A stretch of 64,000 nt of DNA, taken from the NCBI GenBank assembly GCA_963772265.1, contig CAVYWS010000003.1:62001-126000 (forward strand). Reading direction: 5' to 3'. This document shows, in pieces, positions 53,433-62,976 of this stretch. This DNA comes from Mayfieldus sp963772265. GTDB taxonomy: Bacteria > Actinomycetota > Thermoleophilia > Solirubrobacterales > 70-9. Within the stretch, counting starts at the first letter, position 1. Each line of letters opens with the position of its first letter. A model generated the notes under the pieces. The model worked only from the letters and a program-made list of their open reading frames with translations. It had not been told where the DNA came from and did no database searches. Position numbers and translations under genes: made by a program.

Positions 53433-54329
53433 ATGCCCGAACGCCAGACAGAGATCGTCTCCGATTCGACGATCTACCTGCCTCCGGACTTCGTCACCGA
53501 GAACCGGATCCACCTCGTCGACCTCTACGTCGGGCTGGAGGGGGAGCTTGAGGCCGAATCCGAGATCACGGACTACGCGGCGTTCTACGACCGCCTTCGC
53601 AACAGCACCGCCAAGGTGACCACCTCCCAGCCCTCGGTCGGCGATTTCGTCCAGGTCTACGAGCCGCTGCTCGCCGACGGCAAGGAGATCGTCTCGCTTC
53701 ACATCTCGGGCGGGATCTCGGGAACCTGCGAAGCCGCCGAGCAGGCGCGCGACCGCCTCGCGGAGGAGGGCAAGGGCGGCGAGCGGATCCACGTCTATGA
53801 CTCACACACCGGCTGCGGCGGGCTCGGCCTCTGCACCCTCGCCGCCTGCAAGGTCGCCGACAACGGCGCCGGCGCCGAAGCGGTGCTGCAGAGGGCGGTC
53901 GAGGCGCGGGACTCGCTGAAGATCTGGTTCGTGGTCGACACCCTGGAGTTCCTGCGCCGCGGCGACCGGATCGGGCGGGCGCGGGGCTGGCTCGGCACCA
54001 CCCTGAAGATCAAGCCGATCCTCACCCTGGAGGAGGAGATAACCCCGGTCGAGCGGGTGCGGACCCGGCGCCGCTCGCTCGAGCGGATGCGCGGCTATGC
54101 CCGCCAGCGGCACGAGGACGGAGCCGACGCCTGGGTGGTCCAGTACATCCAGGACCGCGAGGCCGCCGATGAGCTGATCGACGATTGCCGCGAGATCTTC
54201 GGCCGCGAGCCGGTCTTCACCTCGGAGGTCGGGCCGGTGATCGGGGCCCACGTCGGCCCGGGTCTTATCGGGGTCGGCAGCGTCTCCGAAGCAGTGCTGG
54301 CTAGGCGCTGGCTTGGAATACGTGTGTGA
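53433..54329 (+). CDS. DegV family fatty-acid-binding protein
   Basis: 298 residues from ATG 53433. It opens EIVSDSTIYLPPDF (the DS-T motif), then KVTTSQPSVGDFVQVYE, HISGGISGTCEAAEQAR and a C-terminal lobe ending HVGPGLIGV, with the usual GPG-IG sequence. DegV/FakB proteins bind fatty acids for a FakA kinase; no fakA is visible here, so its use is unclear. It is divergent from the epimerase gene. Confidence 0.88.
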   Translation: MPERQTEIVSDSTIYLPPDFVTENRIHLVDLYVGLEGELEAESEITDYAAFYDRLRNSTAKVTTSQPSVGDFVQVYEPLLADGKEIVSLHISGGISGTCEAAEQARDRLAEEGKGGERIHVYDSHTGCGGLGLCTLAACKVADNGAGAEAVLQRAVEARDSLKIWFVVDTLEFLRRGDRIGRARGWLGTTLKIKPILTLEEEITPVERVRTRRRSLERMRGYARQRHEDGADAWVVQYIQDREAADELIDDCREIFGREPVFTSEVGPVIGAHVGPGLIGVGSVSEAVLARRWLGIRV

Positions 54330-54741
54330 CCTCGAGCGTGAGGGCGTTGGGTGCTCGTTGGTTGTCGGTGAGCTCGAGGCGTTACGTGCGCTGTGCAGAG
54401 GGAGAGCTGATTCATTGACGTGAGAAAGCTGGGTCGCATGCCGGCCGAGGCTTCGGGTCATCGGCTCCAGCGCCCTAAGGGCTCTCACCTGGGCTTGAGC
54501 GGGGCTGGGAGCGTGCACGCGCGATGAGACGCCACGCGCTGGCCACGTCGAGGTCTAGACGACGAGCACTAGGCCAGCTATCGGCTTCTGGCGGGGGTCG
54601 ACGCGCGGGGTGGGGGTGAGGTGCAAGGCGTGTGGGTGGGAACGGCAAGCTGTAGCGCTACTGGCCATGCGGTTGCTGCCGCGAGCTGGGGATTGCACCT
54701 GCGCACCGAGGCTAGCGCCCGCAGACCAACAAGGAGCGCAG
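54330..54741. other. 412-base stretch without a recognisable gene
   Basis: Frames on both strands are short, with compositions unlike neighbouring genes. The bases look less GC-skewed by codon position than in genes here. No tRNA-like cloverleaf, promoter or clear hairpin stands out. It may be a remnant of a lost insertion. Confidence 0.4.
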
Positions 54742-55818
54742 CTAGGTCGCCGGCTCCTCGGCCAGCGGCGGAGCCTGGGCGGTCGCGCCGTGCCGGAAGC
54801 GCCACCAATCGCGCACCGCGCTCTGGATCGCGGCCGCCGCCGGGATCGCCACAAGGGCGCCGAGCACCCCGAGCAGGGAGGCGCCGATCAGCACCGCCAC
54901 GATCACGACGAGGGGATGGATCTGCACGGTGCGCCCGTAGACGACCGGCTGGATCAGGTTGTTCTCGATCTGCTGGTAGCCGATCATCACGATCGCCCAG
55001 ACGATCAGCGAGGTCGGGAAGTCGACGAAAGCGGTCACGATCGCAATGATGATCCCGCCCAGCGTCGCGCCGATCAGCGGGATCAGGTCGAAGAAGGCGA
55101 ACATCACCGCCAGCGGCGCCGCGAAGGGGACGTCGAGGATGCTCAGGGTGACGTAGGTGACCGATCCGGCCAGGACGCTGATCACGAAGTTGCCGAACAC
55201 GTAACCGCTGATCGCCTCGGAGATGTCGGAGGCGACCGCCCGCACCCGCGCCTCGCGCTCCTCCGGGAGCTGTCTGTAGGCGAACTCGAGGATCTTCGGC
55301 CCGTCCATCAATAAGAGGAAGGTGATGACGAGGATCGAGAACAGCTGCACGAAGCGGTCGAAGACGCCGACGGTGACGTCGCGCAGAGTTCCGGCGGCAT
55401 CGCCGAGCTTGCTCGGCAGCTCCTCGGCCTGCTGGTTGAGCTTCGCGGTGATGTCGTACTTGTTGTCGTACTTGCGGAAGGTCTTGTTCTCGCGCAGGTC
55501 GTCGATGTAGCCGGGAAGGTCGTCGGAGAGGTTGTTGACGCCGTTGACGATCGGCGGCACGACCAACAGGCCGACGCCGAAGATCCCACCCGCGATGCTG
55601 AGGTAGACGAGCAGGATCGCGGCCCAGCGCGGGACCTTGCGGTCGTTGAGCCAGTTGACCGCGGGAGCGATCGCGAGGGCGAAGAAGATCGCGATCAGCA
55701 GCAGCCCGATGACCTCACGGATCAGGTAGAGGAGATAGAGAGCCGCGAGCACGCCGCAGGCGACCAAGACGATCTTCGCGATCAGCCGCGAGGAGGCGGC
55801 CGAGGCTTCGCCCGACAT
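54742..55818 (-). CDS. AI-2E family transporter (membrane permease)
   Basis: 358 residues with the PerM/AI-2E layout: two pairs of N-terminal helices (LLLIAIFFALAIAPAVNWL), a central soluble helix segment with FRKYDNKYDITAKLNQQ, and four C-terminal helices including FFDLIPLIGATLGGIIIA (the P-IG motif) and NNLIQPVVYGRTVQIHPLVV, which is highly conserved in the family. Members move autoinducer-2, sodium or other solutes. No LuxS or quorum gene is nearby, so the substrate is open. Confidence 0.87.
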   Translation of the reverse strand: MSGEASAASSRLIAKIVLVACGVLAALYLLYLIREVIGLLLIAIFFALAIAPAVNWLNDRKVPRWAAILLVYLSIAGGIFGVGLLVVPPIVNGVNNLSDDLPGYIDDLRENKTFRKYDNKYDITAKLNQQAEELPSKLGDAAGTLRDVTVGVFDRFVQLFSILVITFLLLMDGPKILEFAYRQLPEEREARVRAVASDISEAISGYVFGNFVISVLAGSVTYVTLSILDVPFAAPLAVMFAFFDLIPLIGATLGGIIIAIVTAFVDFPTSLIVWAIVMIGYQQIENNLIQPVVYGRTVQIHPLVVIVAVLIGASLLGVLGALVAIPAAAAIQSAVRDWWRFRHGATAQAPPLAEEPAT

Positions 55819-55849
55819 GCCGGCGAGGGTATGAGGCGTCCCGGACGCG

Positions 55850-56359
55850 CTAGGGCCGGCCGCGGCCGGCGTGCCAGTGGATCGCCGGCGTCGCGCAGGT
55901 GCTGACCGGTTGCCCGGCGGCGTCGCGCAGCACCGCGGTGGCGCTGAAGGTCCCCTTGGCCCGGCGCCGGCTGACGAAGCGGCCCCGCAGACGGTCGGTG
56001 ATCGTCGCCGTGTACGGGGTTCCGGCGAGGTTGCCGCCGTCGGAGAAATAGCTGCCGTGGCCGCGGAATCCGCCGCGACCGCTCAGGGTCCCCCGCGCGT
56101 GGGTGCCCTGCGAGAGCGCCGTGAAGCCGTTGTCGCAGGCCGCGAGCCAGGCGATCTCAAACCCCTTGATCCGGCGTCCGCCGTGGGTCATCTTGATGCT
56201 CACCGCGCCGAGGCTCCCGTCCGGGTAGGCCTGGTCGGTGCTGCCGCTGAACCTGCCCGACCTCGGGATCGCGGCCAGCGCCGCCGAGGCGAAAACCAGC
56301 AGCGCGACGAGCCCGCCGATCGCGAGCCGCACTCCCCCACGGTGCCTCCACCGGGTCAT
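55850..56359 (-). CDS. Secreted protein, unknown
   Basis: 169 residues with a Sec signal peptide (LAIGGLVALLVFASAALA). The mature part is Gly/Ser/Thr/Arg-rich with predicted beta strands (FSGSTDQAYPDGSLGAV, GHGSYFSDGG) and two cysteines (ACD, TCA) able to form a disulfide. It resembles abundant Thermoleophilia secreted hypothetical proteins. No domain is recognised. Confidence 0.65.
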   Translation of the reverse strand: MTRWRHRGGVRLAIGGLVALLVFASAALAAIPRSGRFSGSTDQAYPDGSLGAVSIKMTHGGRRIKGFEIAWLAACDNGFTALSQGTHARGTLSGRGGFRGHGSYFSDGGNLAGTPYTATITDRLRGRFVSRRRAKGTFSATAVLRDAAGQPVSTCATPAIHWHAGRGRP

Positions 56360-56384
56360 TTCGGACCCGGGACGTTACGGAGGT

Positions 56385-56636
56385 CTAGCGGCGCCGGCGC
56401 AGGGCGATGATGCCGCCGATCACGAAGCCCGCGACGGCGGCTCCCGCGATCAGCTCGCGGCGATGCTCGCGGACCTGGCGCCGCCAGTCGGTCAACTCCC
56501 CGACCCGGGCGCGCAGCAGCTCGACCGAGCGGCCCAGCTCCTCGCGCTGGGCCTCGATGTCGCGCCGGATCTGCTGCGAGCTGCGGTTCGGCATTCCGAC
56601 CGTGCTCGGCCGGCGCTCCCCGGGCTGGATGCTCAT
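56385..56636 (-). CDS. DUF3618 family membrane protein
   Basis: 83 residues. QQIRRDIEAQREELGRSVELL is the DUF3618 amphipathic region, followed by one C-terminal transmembrane helix (ELIAGAAVAGFVIGGIIAL) and a basic tail. It is third in a small minus-strand operon with the holin-X-like and 44-residue genes, the usual actinobacterial arrangement. Function unknown. Confidence 0.8.
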   Translation of the reverse strand: MSIQPGERRPSTVGMPNRSSQQIRRDIEAQREELGRSVELLRARVGELTDWRRQVREHRRELIAGAAVAGFVIGGIIALRRRR

Positions 56637-56643
56637 ACCGCGC

Positions 56644-57063
56644 TCACGCCCCCTTCTCGAGCCGCTCCCGGGTCAGCTTCGCCTCCTCGATCGCGAGGTC
56701 CGGGGTCGGCGGGGCGCCCTTCTTGAAGGCGCGGACGGCGACCAGCACCGCGATGACGCCGATCAGGATGAAGGCGGCCGCCTCGACGAAGAAGCCGAGC
56801 CAGAAGTTGTCGAAGACGAGGTCGTTGAGCAACCAGGCGACCCCCTCCATGATCAGGATCAGCGAGAAGAACAGAAAGACGGCGGCGACGACCCCGACCA
56901 CCGATCCACGAACCAGCTGGCTGACCTTCTCGGAGATCTCCGCCTTGGCAAGCTCGATCTCCTCGCGGACCAGGTTCGAGGTCTGCTGGGAGACGTCGGA
57001 GACGAGCTCACCGACCGACCTGTCGGTCTCGGGGGGTGGGGGTGTGAAGGTCGGGTCCTGCAA
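56644..57063 (-). CDS. Phage-holin-like membrane protein (holin-X/DUF1469)
   Basis: 139 residues. An amphipathic N-terminal region (SVGELVSDVSQQTSNLVREEIELAKAEI, core LVREEIELAKAE) is typical of Phage_holin_3_6. Two transmembrane helices follow (VVGVVAAVFLFFSLILIM and FFVEAAAFILIGVIAVLVAV). It lies 7 bases before the DUF3618 gene. Despite the name this family is usually chromosomal and not a lysis gene. Confidence 0.82.
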   Translation of the reverse strand: MQDPTFTPPPPETDRSVGELVSDVSQQTSNLVREEIELAKAEISEKVSQLVRGSVVGVVAAVFLFFSLILIMEGVAWLLNDLVFDNFWLGFFVEAAAFILIGVIAVLVAVRAFKKGAPPTPDLAIEEAKLTRERLEKGA

Positions 57064-57068
57064 GGGGC

Positions 57069-57203
57069 TCAGTCGGGTGGGTCCTCGTCGAAAAGGCGCC
57101 TGTAGATCATCGACGCAACCCGCGCCGCCAGGACACTGGCCAGCGCGCCGGTGGCGGCCAGAAGGCCGCTCCAGATGATGCGCCTGACGATCTCGTTATC
57201 CAC
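57069..57203 (-). CDS. 44-residue single-pass membrane protein (DUF4235-like)
   Basis: GTG 57203 to TGA 57069, too short for most ORF calling. It starts VDNEIVRRIIWSGLLAATGA and has one helix (LLAATGALASVLAARVA) and an acidic end, DEDPPD. Its start overlaps the end of the alpha/beta hydrolase gene by 8 bases and its stop lies 5 bases before the holin-like gene. Translational coupling and the match in position to DUF4235 genes near holin/DUF3618 pairs support it. Confidence 0.55.
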   Translation of the reverse strand: MDNEIVRRIIWSGLLAATGALASVLAARVASMIYRRLFDEDPPD

Positions 57204-58467
57204 TTACCCGCAAGTTCCCGCTAGATGCGGGGGAGTAAACCATCTCCCCTTCATCGCGGTCGGCAAAGGCGGCCCAGCGCTCGAAGAACCCCCTGTAGAC
57301 GGAGTAGGTCCAGTCGCGATCGATCGCGTCGAGCGCACCGTGCCCACCTCCGGGCGGCATCCAGACCCGCACAAGGTCGTTGTCCTTGGCCGCCTCGGCG
57401 AGCATCTCGGCGTGGCTGACCGGGATCACGTGGTCGTCGGTCGGATGCAGCACGAGCACCGGCACCCGCGCGTTGGCGATGTGCTTGACCGCCGAGGAGC
57501 GCTCGTGGAGCTGCTCGACGTCGAGGCCGTAGTAGGCGGCGCTGACCTGGTCGAGCGCCTCGCTGAGCAGGGTGACGTCGGGCCAGCGCGAGCCGCGAAC
57601 CCGTGACAGCAGCATCGCCCGGAATCCGTAGTTGAGCGCGTAGCCGGGATGGTTGAGCGGCACCCGGCGGGAGAGGCGCTCGGTGGCCTTGGCGATGTCA
57701 GCCGGCGGCGAGATGGCGAGGATCCCGCCCGCAAGCGCCTCCGCGGCGCCCTCGAGGTGGCTGGCGCCGAGGACCGAGGAGGCGCCGAGCGAGATCCCCA
57801 AAGCCCCGACGCTGGTCGCTCCGAGCTCCCGCAGCTGCTTCGCTACCGCGAGCAGATCCTCCCCCTCCTTCCAGCCGCCGCTGGAGGGAGCCTCGTTCAT
57901 CAGCCCGGTCAGGCCGAAGCTGCGCAGGTCGATGGCGGCGACGTTGAACCCCCACTCGTAGAAGGCCCGCACCGCGGGCTCGCGGACGTAGTCGAAGCGG
58001 CGGGTGGTGAACAGCCCGTGGACGACGATCAGGCCGGGGCGGGGAACCTCCTGCAGCGCCACCGACGCCGCGATCCGAACCCCGTCGGCGCCCTCGAAGA
58101 CCAGCTCGTGGAACTGGCGCGGGTAGGAGTAGCCGTAGTTGGCGGCGTCATGGTTCTGGGTCATGACGAAGGTCGAGATGTCGGCCAAGCCCTTGCGCGG
58201 CTCGGCCCAGGGGCTCGGGTGGATCTTGCTCGGGATCGCCTCCAGGTCCGACATCAAGGCGCCCATCGAGCGCTCTTGCTCGGGCGGCACCGGCAGGGGC
58301 CGGGGGGCGGCGCCGCGGCGCTCGAGCCAGTTGCGCAGCGGGCCTGCGAGCCGCTGCCCGATCAGCCAGGCGGGCAGCGCGATCAGGCCGATCAGCACGT
58401 TGAGCAGCTTCGCCGACCCGTGCAGAAAGCGGTCCTGGCGCCGCGTCGTTCCAAGCCCTTCCCACAT
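57196..58467 (-). CDS. Alpha/beta hydrolase with N-terminal membrane segment
   Basis: 423 residues. An N-terminal hydrophobic stretch (LNVLIGLIALPAWLIGQRL, about 23-41) precedes a roughly 270-residue hydrolase fold: GLIVVHGLFTTRRFDYV, nucleophile elbow GALGISLGASSV (Ser), acid in LHPTDDHVIP and catalytic His in GGGHGALDA. Probably membrane-attached on the cytoplasmic face. An esterase or lipase role is inferred from the fold only. Confidence 0.8.
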   Translation of the reverse strand: MWEGLGTTRRQDRFLHGSAKLLNVLIGLIALPAWLIGQRLAGPLRNWLERRGAAPRPLPVPPEQERSMGALMSDLEAIPSKIHPSPWAEPRKGLADISTFVMTQNHDAANYGYSYPRQFHELVFEGADGVRIAASVALQEVPRPGLIVVHGLFTTRRFDYVREPAVRAFYEWGFNVAAIDLRSFGLTGLMNEAPSSGGWKEGEDLLAVAKQLRELGATSVGALGISLGASSVLGASHLEGAAEALAGGILAISPPADIAKATERLSRRVPLNHPGYALNYGFRAMLLSRVRGSRWPDVTLLSEALDQVSAAYYGLDVEQLHERSSAVKHIANARVPVLVLHPTDDHVIPVSHAEMLAEAAKDNDLVRVWMPPGGGHGALDAIDRDWTYSVYRGFFERWAAFADRDEGEMVYSPASSGNLRVSG

Positions 58468-58482
58468 CGCTCTAGCGGTGCC

Positions 58483-59094
58483 TCACTCTCGCGGCTCGAG
58501 ACCGCCGCAGATGGTCTCCACGACCAGATCGGCGGCGCGGTCGAAGTCCTGGCTCCCGGACGGGATCAGGTCGAAGATCCAGCCCGAGAGAAGCTGCTCG
58601 ATCGCGCCGTAGAAGGACATCGAGGCGAAGTTGGGATCGATGTCTCCGCGGAACGCCCCCTGCGCCTGGCCCTCGGCGACGATCTCGGCAATCAGCTCGT
58701 AGGCGCTTCGGATCTCCGGCAGGTGGGTGCGGCCGAACGAGTTGGCGGCTCTGGTGACCTCGACGATGATCACCTTCATCAGCTCGGGGTCGTGGCGGTA
58801 TGAGTCGACGATGAAGCGCGCCACCGCGGCCAGCCGCTCGCGCGGCGGCGTGTCGCCGTCGGTCTGCTCGATCGTCGCCAGCAGCAGCGACCAGCGCTCG
58901 GTGAAGAGCTCGTTGAGCACCTCCTCCTTGGAGGAGAAGTAGTGGTAGACGAGGCCGTAGGCGACCCCGGCCTCGTCGGCGATGTCGGAGACCCGGGTCG
59001 AATGAAAGCCCTGGCGCGCGAACACCCGCACCGCGGCGTCGAGGATCGCCTGCCGCTTGTCAGTCACTGGCGATGTTCGCGCCCGGCTCGCCAT
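58483..59094 (-). CDS. TetR family regulator (FadR-like)
   Basis: 203 residues from ATG 59094. The N-terminal HTH is DKRQAILDAAVRVFARQGFHSTRVSDIADEAGVAYGLVYHYFSSKEEVL (key residues AGVAYGLVYHYFSSKEEV). The ligand domain YRHDPELMKVIIVEVTRAANSF, FASMSFYGAIEQLLSGWI resembles acyl-CoA-responsive FadR-type members. Its ATG overlaps the nitrilase stop (TGATG), so it is second in that operon and probably represses it through the palindrome at 59946. Confidence 0.85.
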   Translation of the reverse strand: MASRARTSPVTDKRQAILDAAVRVFARQGFHSTRVSDIADEAGVAYGLVYHYFSSKEEVLNELFTERWSLLLATIEQTDGDTPPRERLAAVARFIVDSYRHDPELMKVIIVEVTRAANSFGRTHLPEIRSAYELIAEIVAEGQAQGAFRGDIDPNFASMSFYGAIEQLLSGWIFDLIPSGSQDFDRAADLVVETICGGLEPRE

Positions 59095-59921
59095 CAGGCG
59101 TGGACCTCCTGCGGCCAGCGGTATGCGGCGGGCCGGCGGTTGGCCAGCGAGGGCAGCTGCTCGCGCACCCGCTCCTGCTCGCCGAGGTCGAGATCGGCGG
59201 CGACGAAGCACTCCTCTGCGGGCGCCTGGGCCAGCACCCGGCCCCAGGGGTCGACGATCGCCGAGTGCCCATGCGACTCGTAGTGCGGCGGCGCCTTGCC
59301 GAACTGGTTCGGCGCGATCACGAAGACCTGGTTCTCGATCGCCCTCGCCCGCAGCAGGACCTCCCAGTGGTCGCGCCCGGTCACCTCGGTGAAGGCGGAG
59401 GGAATCGAGATCACGCGGGCGCCGCGCACGGCGAGGATCCGGTAGAGCTCGGGGAAGCGCAGGTCGTAGCAGACGGTCAGCCCCAGCTCGACCTCTCCGA
59501 GCGGTCCGTTGACGATCTCCTCGCCCCCCTGCTCGTGCTCCGACTCCCGATAGGAGACGCCCCCGACTTCGACGTCGAACATGTGGATCTTGCGGTAGAC
59601 GGCGAGGTCCTCGCCGTCCTGCCCGATCAGCACCGAGGTGTTGAAGAGGCGATCTTGCCCTTCGACCCGCTCGGCGATGCTGCCGGCGACGAGGCGGATG
59701 CCGAGCTCGGCCGCCCAGCTCCGGGCGGCGCCCAGGGTCGGGCCGTCGAGCGGCTCGGCTCCGTCGTGCAGGGCGGCGGCGTCTCCGAGGACGTTCCACT
59801 TCTCCGGCAGGCAGACCAGCTCAGCGCCGTCGCCGGCGGCGGCGCGCACCAAGCGCTCAGCCGCCTCGAGGTTGCGGCCCTTGTCCGCCTGGGAATTGAG
59901 TTGAACTGCAGCGGCCCGCAT
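59094..59921 (-). CDS. Carbon-nitrogen hydrolase (nitrilase superfamily)
   Basis: 275 residues with the nitrilase Glu-Lys-Cys triad: Glu in CLPEKWNVLG (about residue 41), Lys in YRKIHMFDVEV (about 109) and Cys in LTVCYDLRFPELY (about 150). QLNSQADKGRNLEAAE at the start matches Nit/omega-amidase-like members. It starts at ATG 59921 behind GGAGAGGGG, with the TetR operator upstream. It could hydrolyse deaminated glutathione or omega-amides. Confidence 0.87.
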   Translation of the reverse strand: MRAAAVQLNSQADKGRNLEAAERLVRAAAGDGAELVCLPEKWNVLGDAAALHDGAEPLDGPTLGAARSWAAELGIRLVAGSIAERVEGQDRLFNTSVLIGQDGEDLAVYRKIHMFDVEVGGVSYRESEHEQGGEEIVNGPLGEVELGLTVCYDLRFPELYRILAVRGARVISIPSAFTEVTGRDHWEVLLRARAIENQVFVIAPNQFGKAPPHYESHGHSAIVDPWGRVLAQAPAEECFVAADLDLGEQERVREQLPSLANRRPAAYRWPQEVHA

Positions 59922-59945
59922 GCAAAAAACCCCTCTCCACCCTGG

Positions 59946-59961
59946 TTGACTGACCAGTCAA
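59946..59961. promoter_or_regulatory. TetR-type palindromic operator upstream of the nitrilase-tetR operon
   Basis: TTGACTG-AC-CAGTCAA is a perfect 7-2-7 inverted repeat 25 bases before the nitrilase start. On the minus strand it supplies a TTGACT -35-like hexamer, so a bound repressor would cover the promoter. It shares its core with the palindrome at 26385-26400. Confidence 0.6.
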
Positions 59962-60036
59962 TCGGGGCCGGGCCAGTATCCCACAGGGGTCGGGGCCCAC
60001 AGGGGTCGAGGCGCCCGCATCCCGCCGGCGCGCTCA

Positions 60037-62872
60037 TCAGGCGCCGGGCTCCAAGCCGCGAAGCTGACTCGGGTGTTGCGCCAGGGCGCCGTCGAGGCTC
60101 CTCGCGCGAGGAGATCCCGAGCTTGCGGTAGGTCCGGGTCAGATGGGTCTCCACCGTTCGCAGGGTGAGGAACAGCGCCGCCGCGATCTCCCTGTTCGAC
60201 TTTCCCTGCGCCGCCATCTCCGCAACCCTTCGCTCGCTCGGGGTGAGCGAGTCGACGCCCGATTGTCGGCGGCGAACCATGCGGGCGCCGGATGCCCTCA
60301 GCTCCTGCTCAGCGCGACCGACCAGGCCGTGGGCCCCGCACTCGCGCGCGAGCTCGATCCCGGCGCGCAGCGCCTCCCTCGCCTCGCGACGGTGACCCAG
60401 CCGCCTCAGAGCCGCGCCGAGGTCGACCAGCACCCGAGCCCGCTCGAGTCGGTTGGGTGAGGGCGCGAGCACCTGCGCCGCCTCCCGAAGCCACCTCAGG
60501 GACGCCTCGCCCTCCTCGGCCAGGCCGCGCGCCCGCAGCGACACGCCAAGCGCCCAGGGCGTCCCGAATGCACGCGCCCGCCGCACCGCCTCGTCGGCGA
60601 GCCGCACGGCCTCCGGTCCCCGCCCAAGCGCGCGGGCGGCCTCCGACGCGCGGGCGCGCCACGGCACGACCGCCGGGTTCTCGAACCCCGCCGCGGGCCC
60701 AAGCTCTCCGACCCGCATGAAGTCGGCGAGTGCAGCCTCGGCGTCGCCGCGCTCGAGGCGCAGCCGGCCGCGCGCCTCGAGATAGAGCAGCATCAGCATG
60801 CTCTGCGACCACGCCTCGAGGCTCTCGGGCAGCTCGAGGGCCGCCGCCGCCTGGTCGACCTCCCCGCGCTCCAGCAGGCCCTGGCAGAGATAGGCGTGGG
60901 AGCCGGGGAGCCCCCAGTGCCAGCCGTGGGCGTAGCCCGCGACGGCGCGCTCCGCGTCGGCGACCGCCCCAGTGACCGAGCCGGCCCTGTAGCGGTTGAT
61001 CGCCCGGCTATGGGAGATCACCGCGAAGGGCAGCGCCCGCCCGGCGCGCTGGGCCTGCTCCAGCGCCTCCGAGAGGACCTCTTCGGCCTCATCGAGCCGA
61101 TCGACCAGGGTGAGGCTGTTGGCGGCGATCGGCGCCACCATCAGATCGTCGGGATCCTCGAACGGCCGCGCCGCCTCGATTGCCCTGTGCGCCAGGCTCG
61201 TCACCTCGCTCGCCGGGCGGGCCCGCGCGGCGCTGGTGGTGGCGGCCTGCCCGAGCAGGGTACGACCGGCGGGCGTGCGGGTGAGCTCCTCGCGGCCGAG
61301 GATCTGCTGCATCTGCGCAAGGTCCTCGCCGCGCTGGGGGTCGAGGCCGTATGCCTCGGAGACCAGTGCCAGGGCCTCGAGCTCCGCCGCGAGCTCGGGG
61401 TCGTCGTCGCCCACCGCGCCGGCCTGTTCGCGAAGGTCGCCGGCGGAGACCAGGAAGCGCCGGGTACCGAAGGCGCTCATCGCGAAGTCGCGCAGCGCCT
61501 CGGCGCGTCGCCTGGGCGAGGGAACCGCCACCAGTCCCTCCCGCATCCGCTCCCAGGCGCCGTCGGCGCCGAGCGCAGCCTCCGCGAGGCCGAGTCGCAG
61601 GTCCAGCTCTCCGCGCTCTTCTTCGGCTGGGCATTCCTCCAGGGCGCGGAGCAAATACTGGCGCGCGCTCTCCGGAGCGCCGCGACCGGTCGCCTCCTCG
61701 GCGGCGGCGGACAGTGCCTCTCGCGCCCAGGCGCCGTCGCCCCGTTCAGCATGGAGGAGCTGCACCGCGACCCGCTCCGGGCGCTGACCCCGGCTCTCGA
61801 GCAGTTCCGCGGCCTGACGATGCTGGCGCGCGCGCTGCGCGGTCGGGATCCCCTGCAGGACGGCGGTCTCGACCAGTGGATGTGCGAATGAAATCGACTC
61901 GCCATCGCGCAGCAGGCCCAGGTCGGCCATCCGGTCCGCGACGGCTGGGGCCGCGTCCTCGTCGATCCCGGCCAGCTCGCGGGCGACGGCCAGCGGCGCG
62001 TCACCGCCGAGGACCGCCGCCGCTGCGGCCAGGCGGTGGGCCTGCTCGGGAAGCCGCTCCAGCCTTGCCTGCACGGAGGCCTGGAGCGCGCGCGGCTGCA
62101 GGCTCGCGATCGCGGTCGCTCCGGCCGCGGTCGGCTCGACCCCGGTGGCCCCAGCCTCGGCGAGCAGGCTGTGGAGGTAGAAGGGGTTCCCGCCGCTGGC
62201 GTGGCTGCATGCCGCGCAGAAGACAGGATCGGTGTCGGGGTGGGTGCCCTTCACCAACCGCCTGACCGCCGCCTCGCTGAGCGGCTCCGGTGACAGCCGC
62301 CGAGCCGCCTCGTGGCGGCGCAGGTGACCGACCAGGTCCTCCTCCCCCTCGCCGGCCCTGACCGCGATCGCAATCGCCACCGGGAGCCCCTCGATGCGCT
62401 CGGCGAGAAAGTTGAGGAACTCGAGGCTTGCGACGTCGGACCAGTGTGCGTCATCGACGGCGATCAGCAGCGGTTGGCGCTCGGCAAGGCTCATGACCTG
62501 CCAGTACAGCCCGTAGAGGAGGGGAAAGAGCGACTCTGCGGAGCCGACTGGGAGGCCCGGGGCTCGCGCCTTCAGCAGCGGCGCGGCAAGCGCCGCCGGC
62601 CCGGTGAGCGTCGGCGGGTCGGAGAAGAGCTGGAGGACGACCCCGAACGGGAACCCGGTTTCAAGATCGATCCCCCTGGCGATCAAAGGGCGCATCCGCC
62701 TGGCCCGCGCCCGCGTCCCTGCCTCGACCAGCAACCTCGACTTGCCTATCCCGGCCTCGCCCTCGACGAACAGCAGCGCACCCTCGCCGCGCACCGTGGC
62801 GGCGAGAGCGCGGTCGATCGCCTCCAGCTCGCTCTCCCGTTCGAGCAACGGTCCCTGGTCGGGACGGGACAC
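60037..62872 (-). CDS. LuxR family regulator with AAA ATPase and TPR-like repeats (MalT-like), frameshifted near 60100
   Basis: About 945 residues from GTG 62872. The ATPase has Walker A GEAGIGKSRLL (about residue 45) and Walker B LLIAVDDAHWSD. A long alpha-helical middle consists of TPR-like pairs. The C-terminal LuxR HTH is LTPSERRVAEMAAQGKSNREIAAALFLTLRTVETHLTRTYRKLG by key residues LTPSERRV and TVETHL. After GISSREE an extra C shifts the frame; repair gives LDGALAQHPSQLRGLEPGA and a stop at 60037. Total length is 3n+1. A one-component sensor of unknown ligand. Confidence 0.83.
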
Positions 62873-62976
62873 AGGAGTAAGTATCCGCCTCGCGCGCCGA
62901 ATGCGCCAAGTGAAATCTCGTGATCCGCACACGACGGTGCGGTCCGGTCGCCCTGACTTCGTGCGCGCGGGGTCGC

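Noticed and set aside
56644..57063. Holin-like gene as a sign of a prophage
   Set aside because: Only DUF3618 and a small membrane protein accompany it; no phage structural, lysis or integrase gene is present.
57194..57203. TTATCCAC resembling a DnaA box
   Set aside because: A single site inside coding sequence, with no cluster, AT-rich region or dnaA/dnaN gene nearby.
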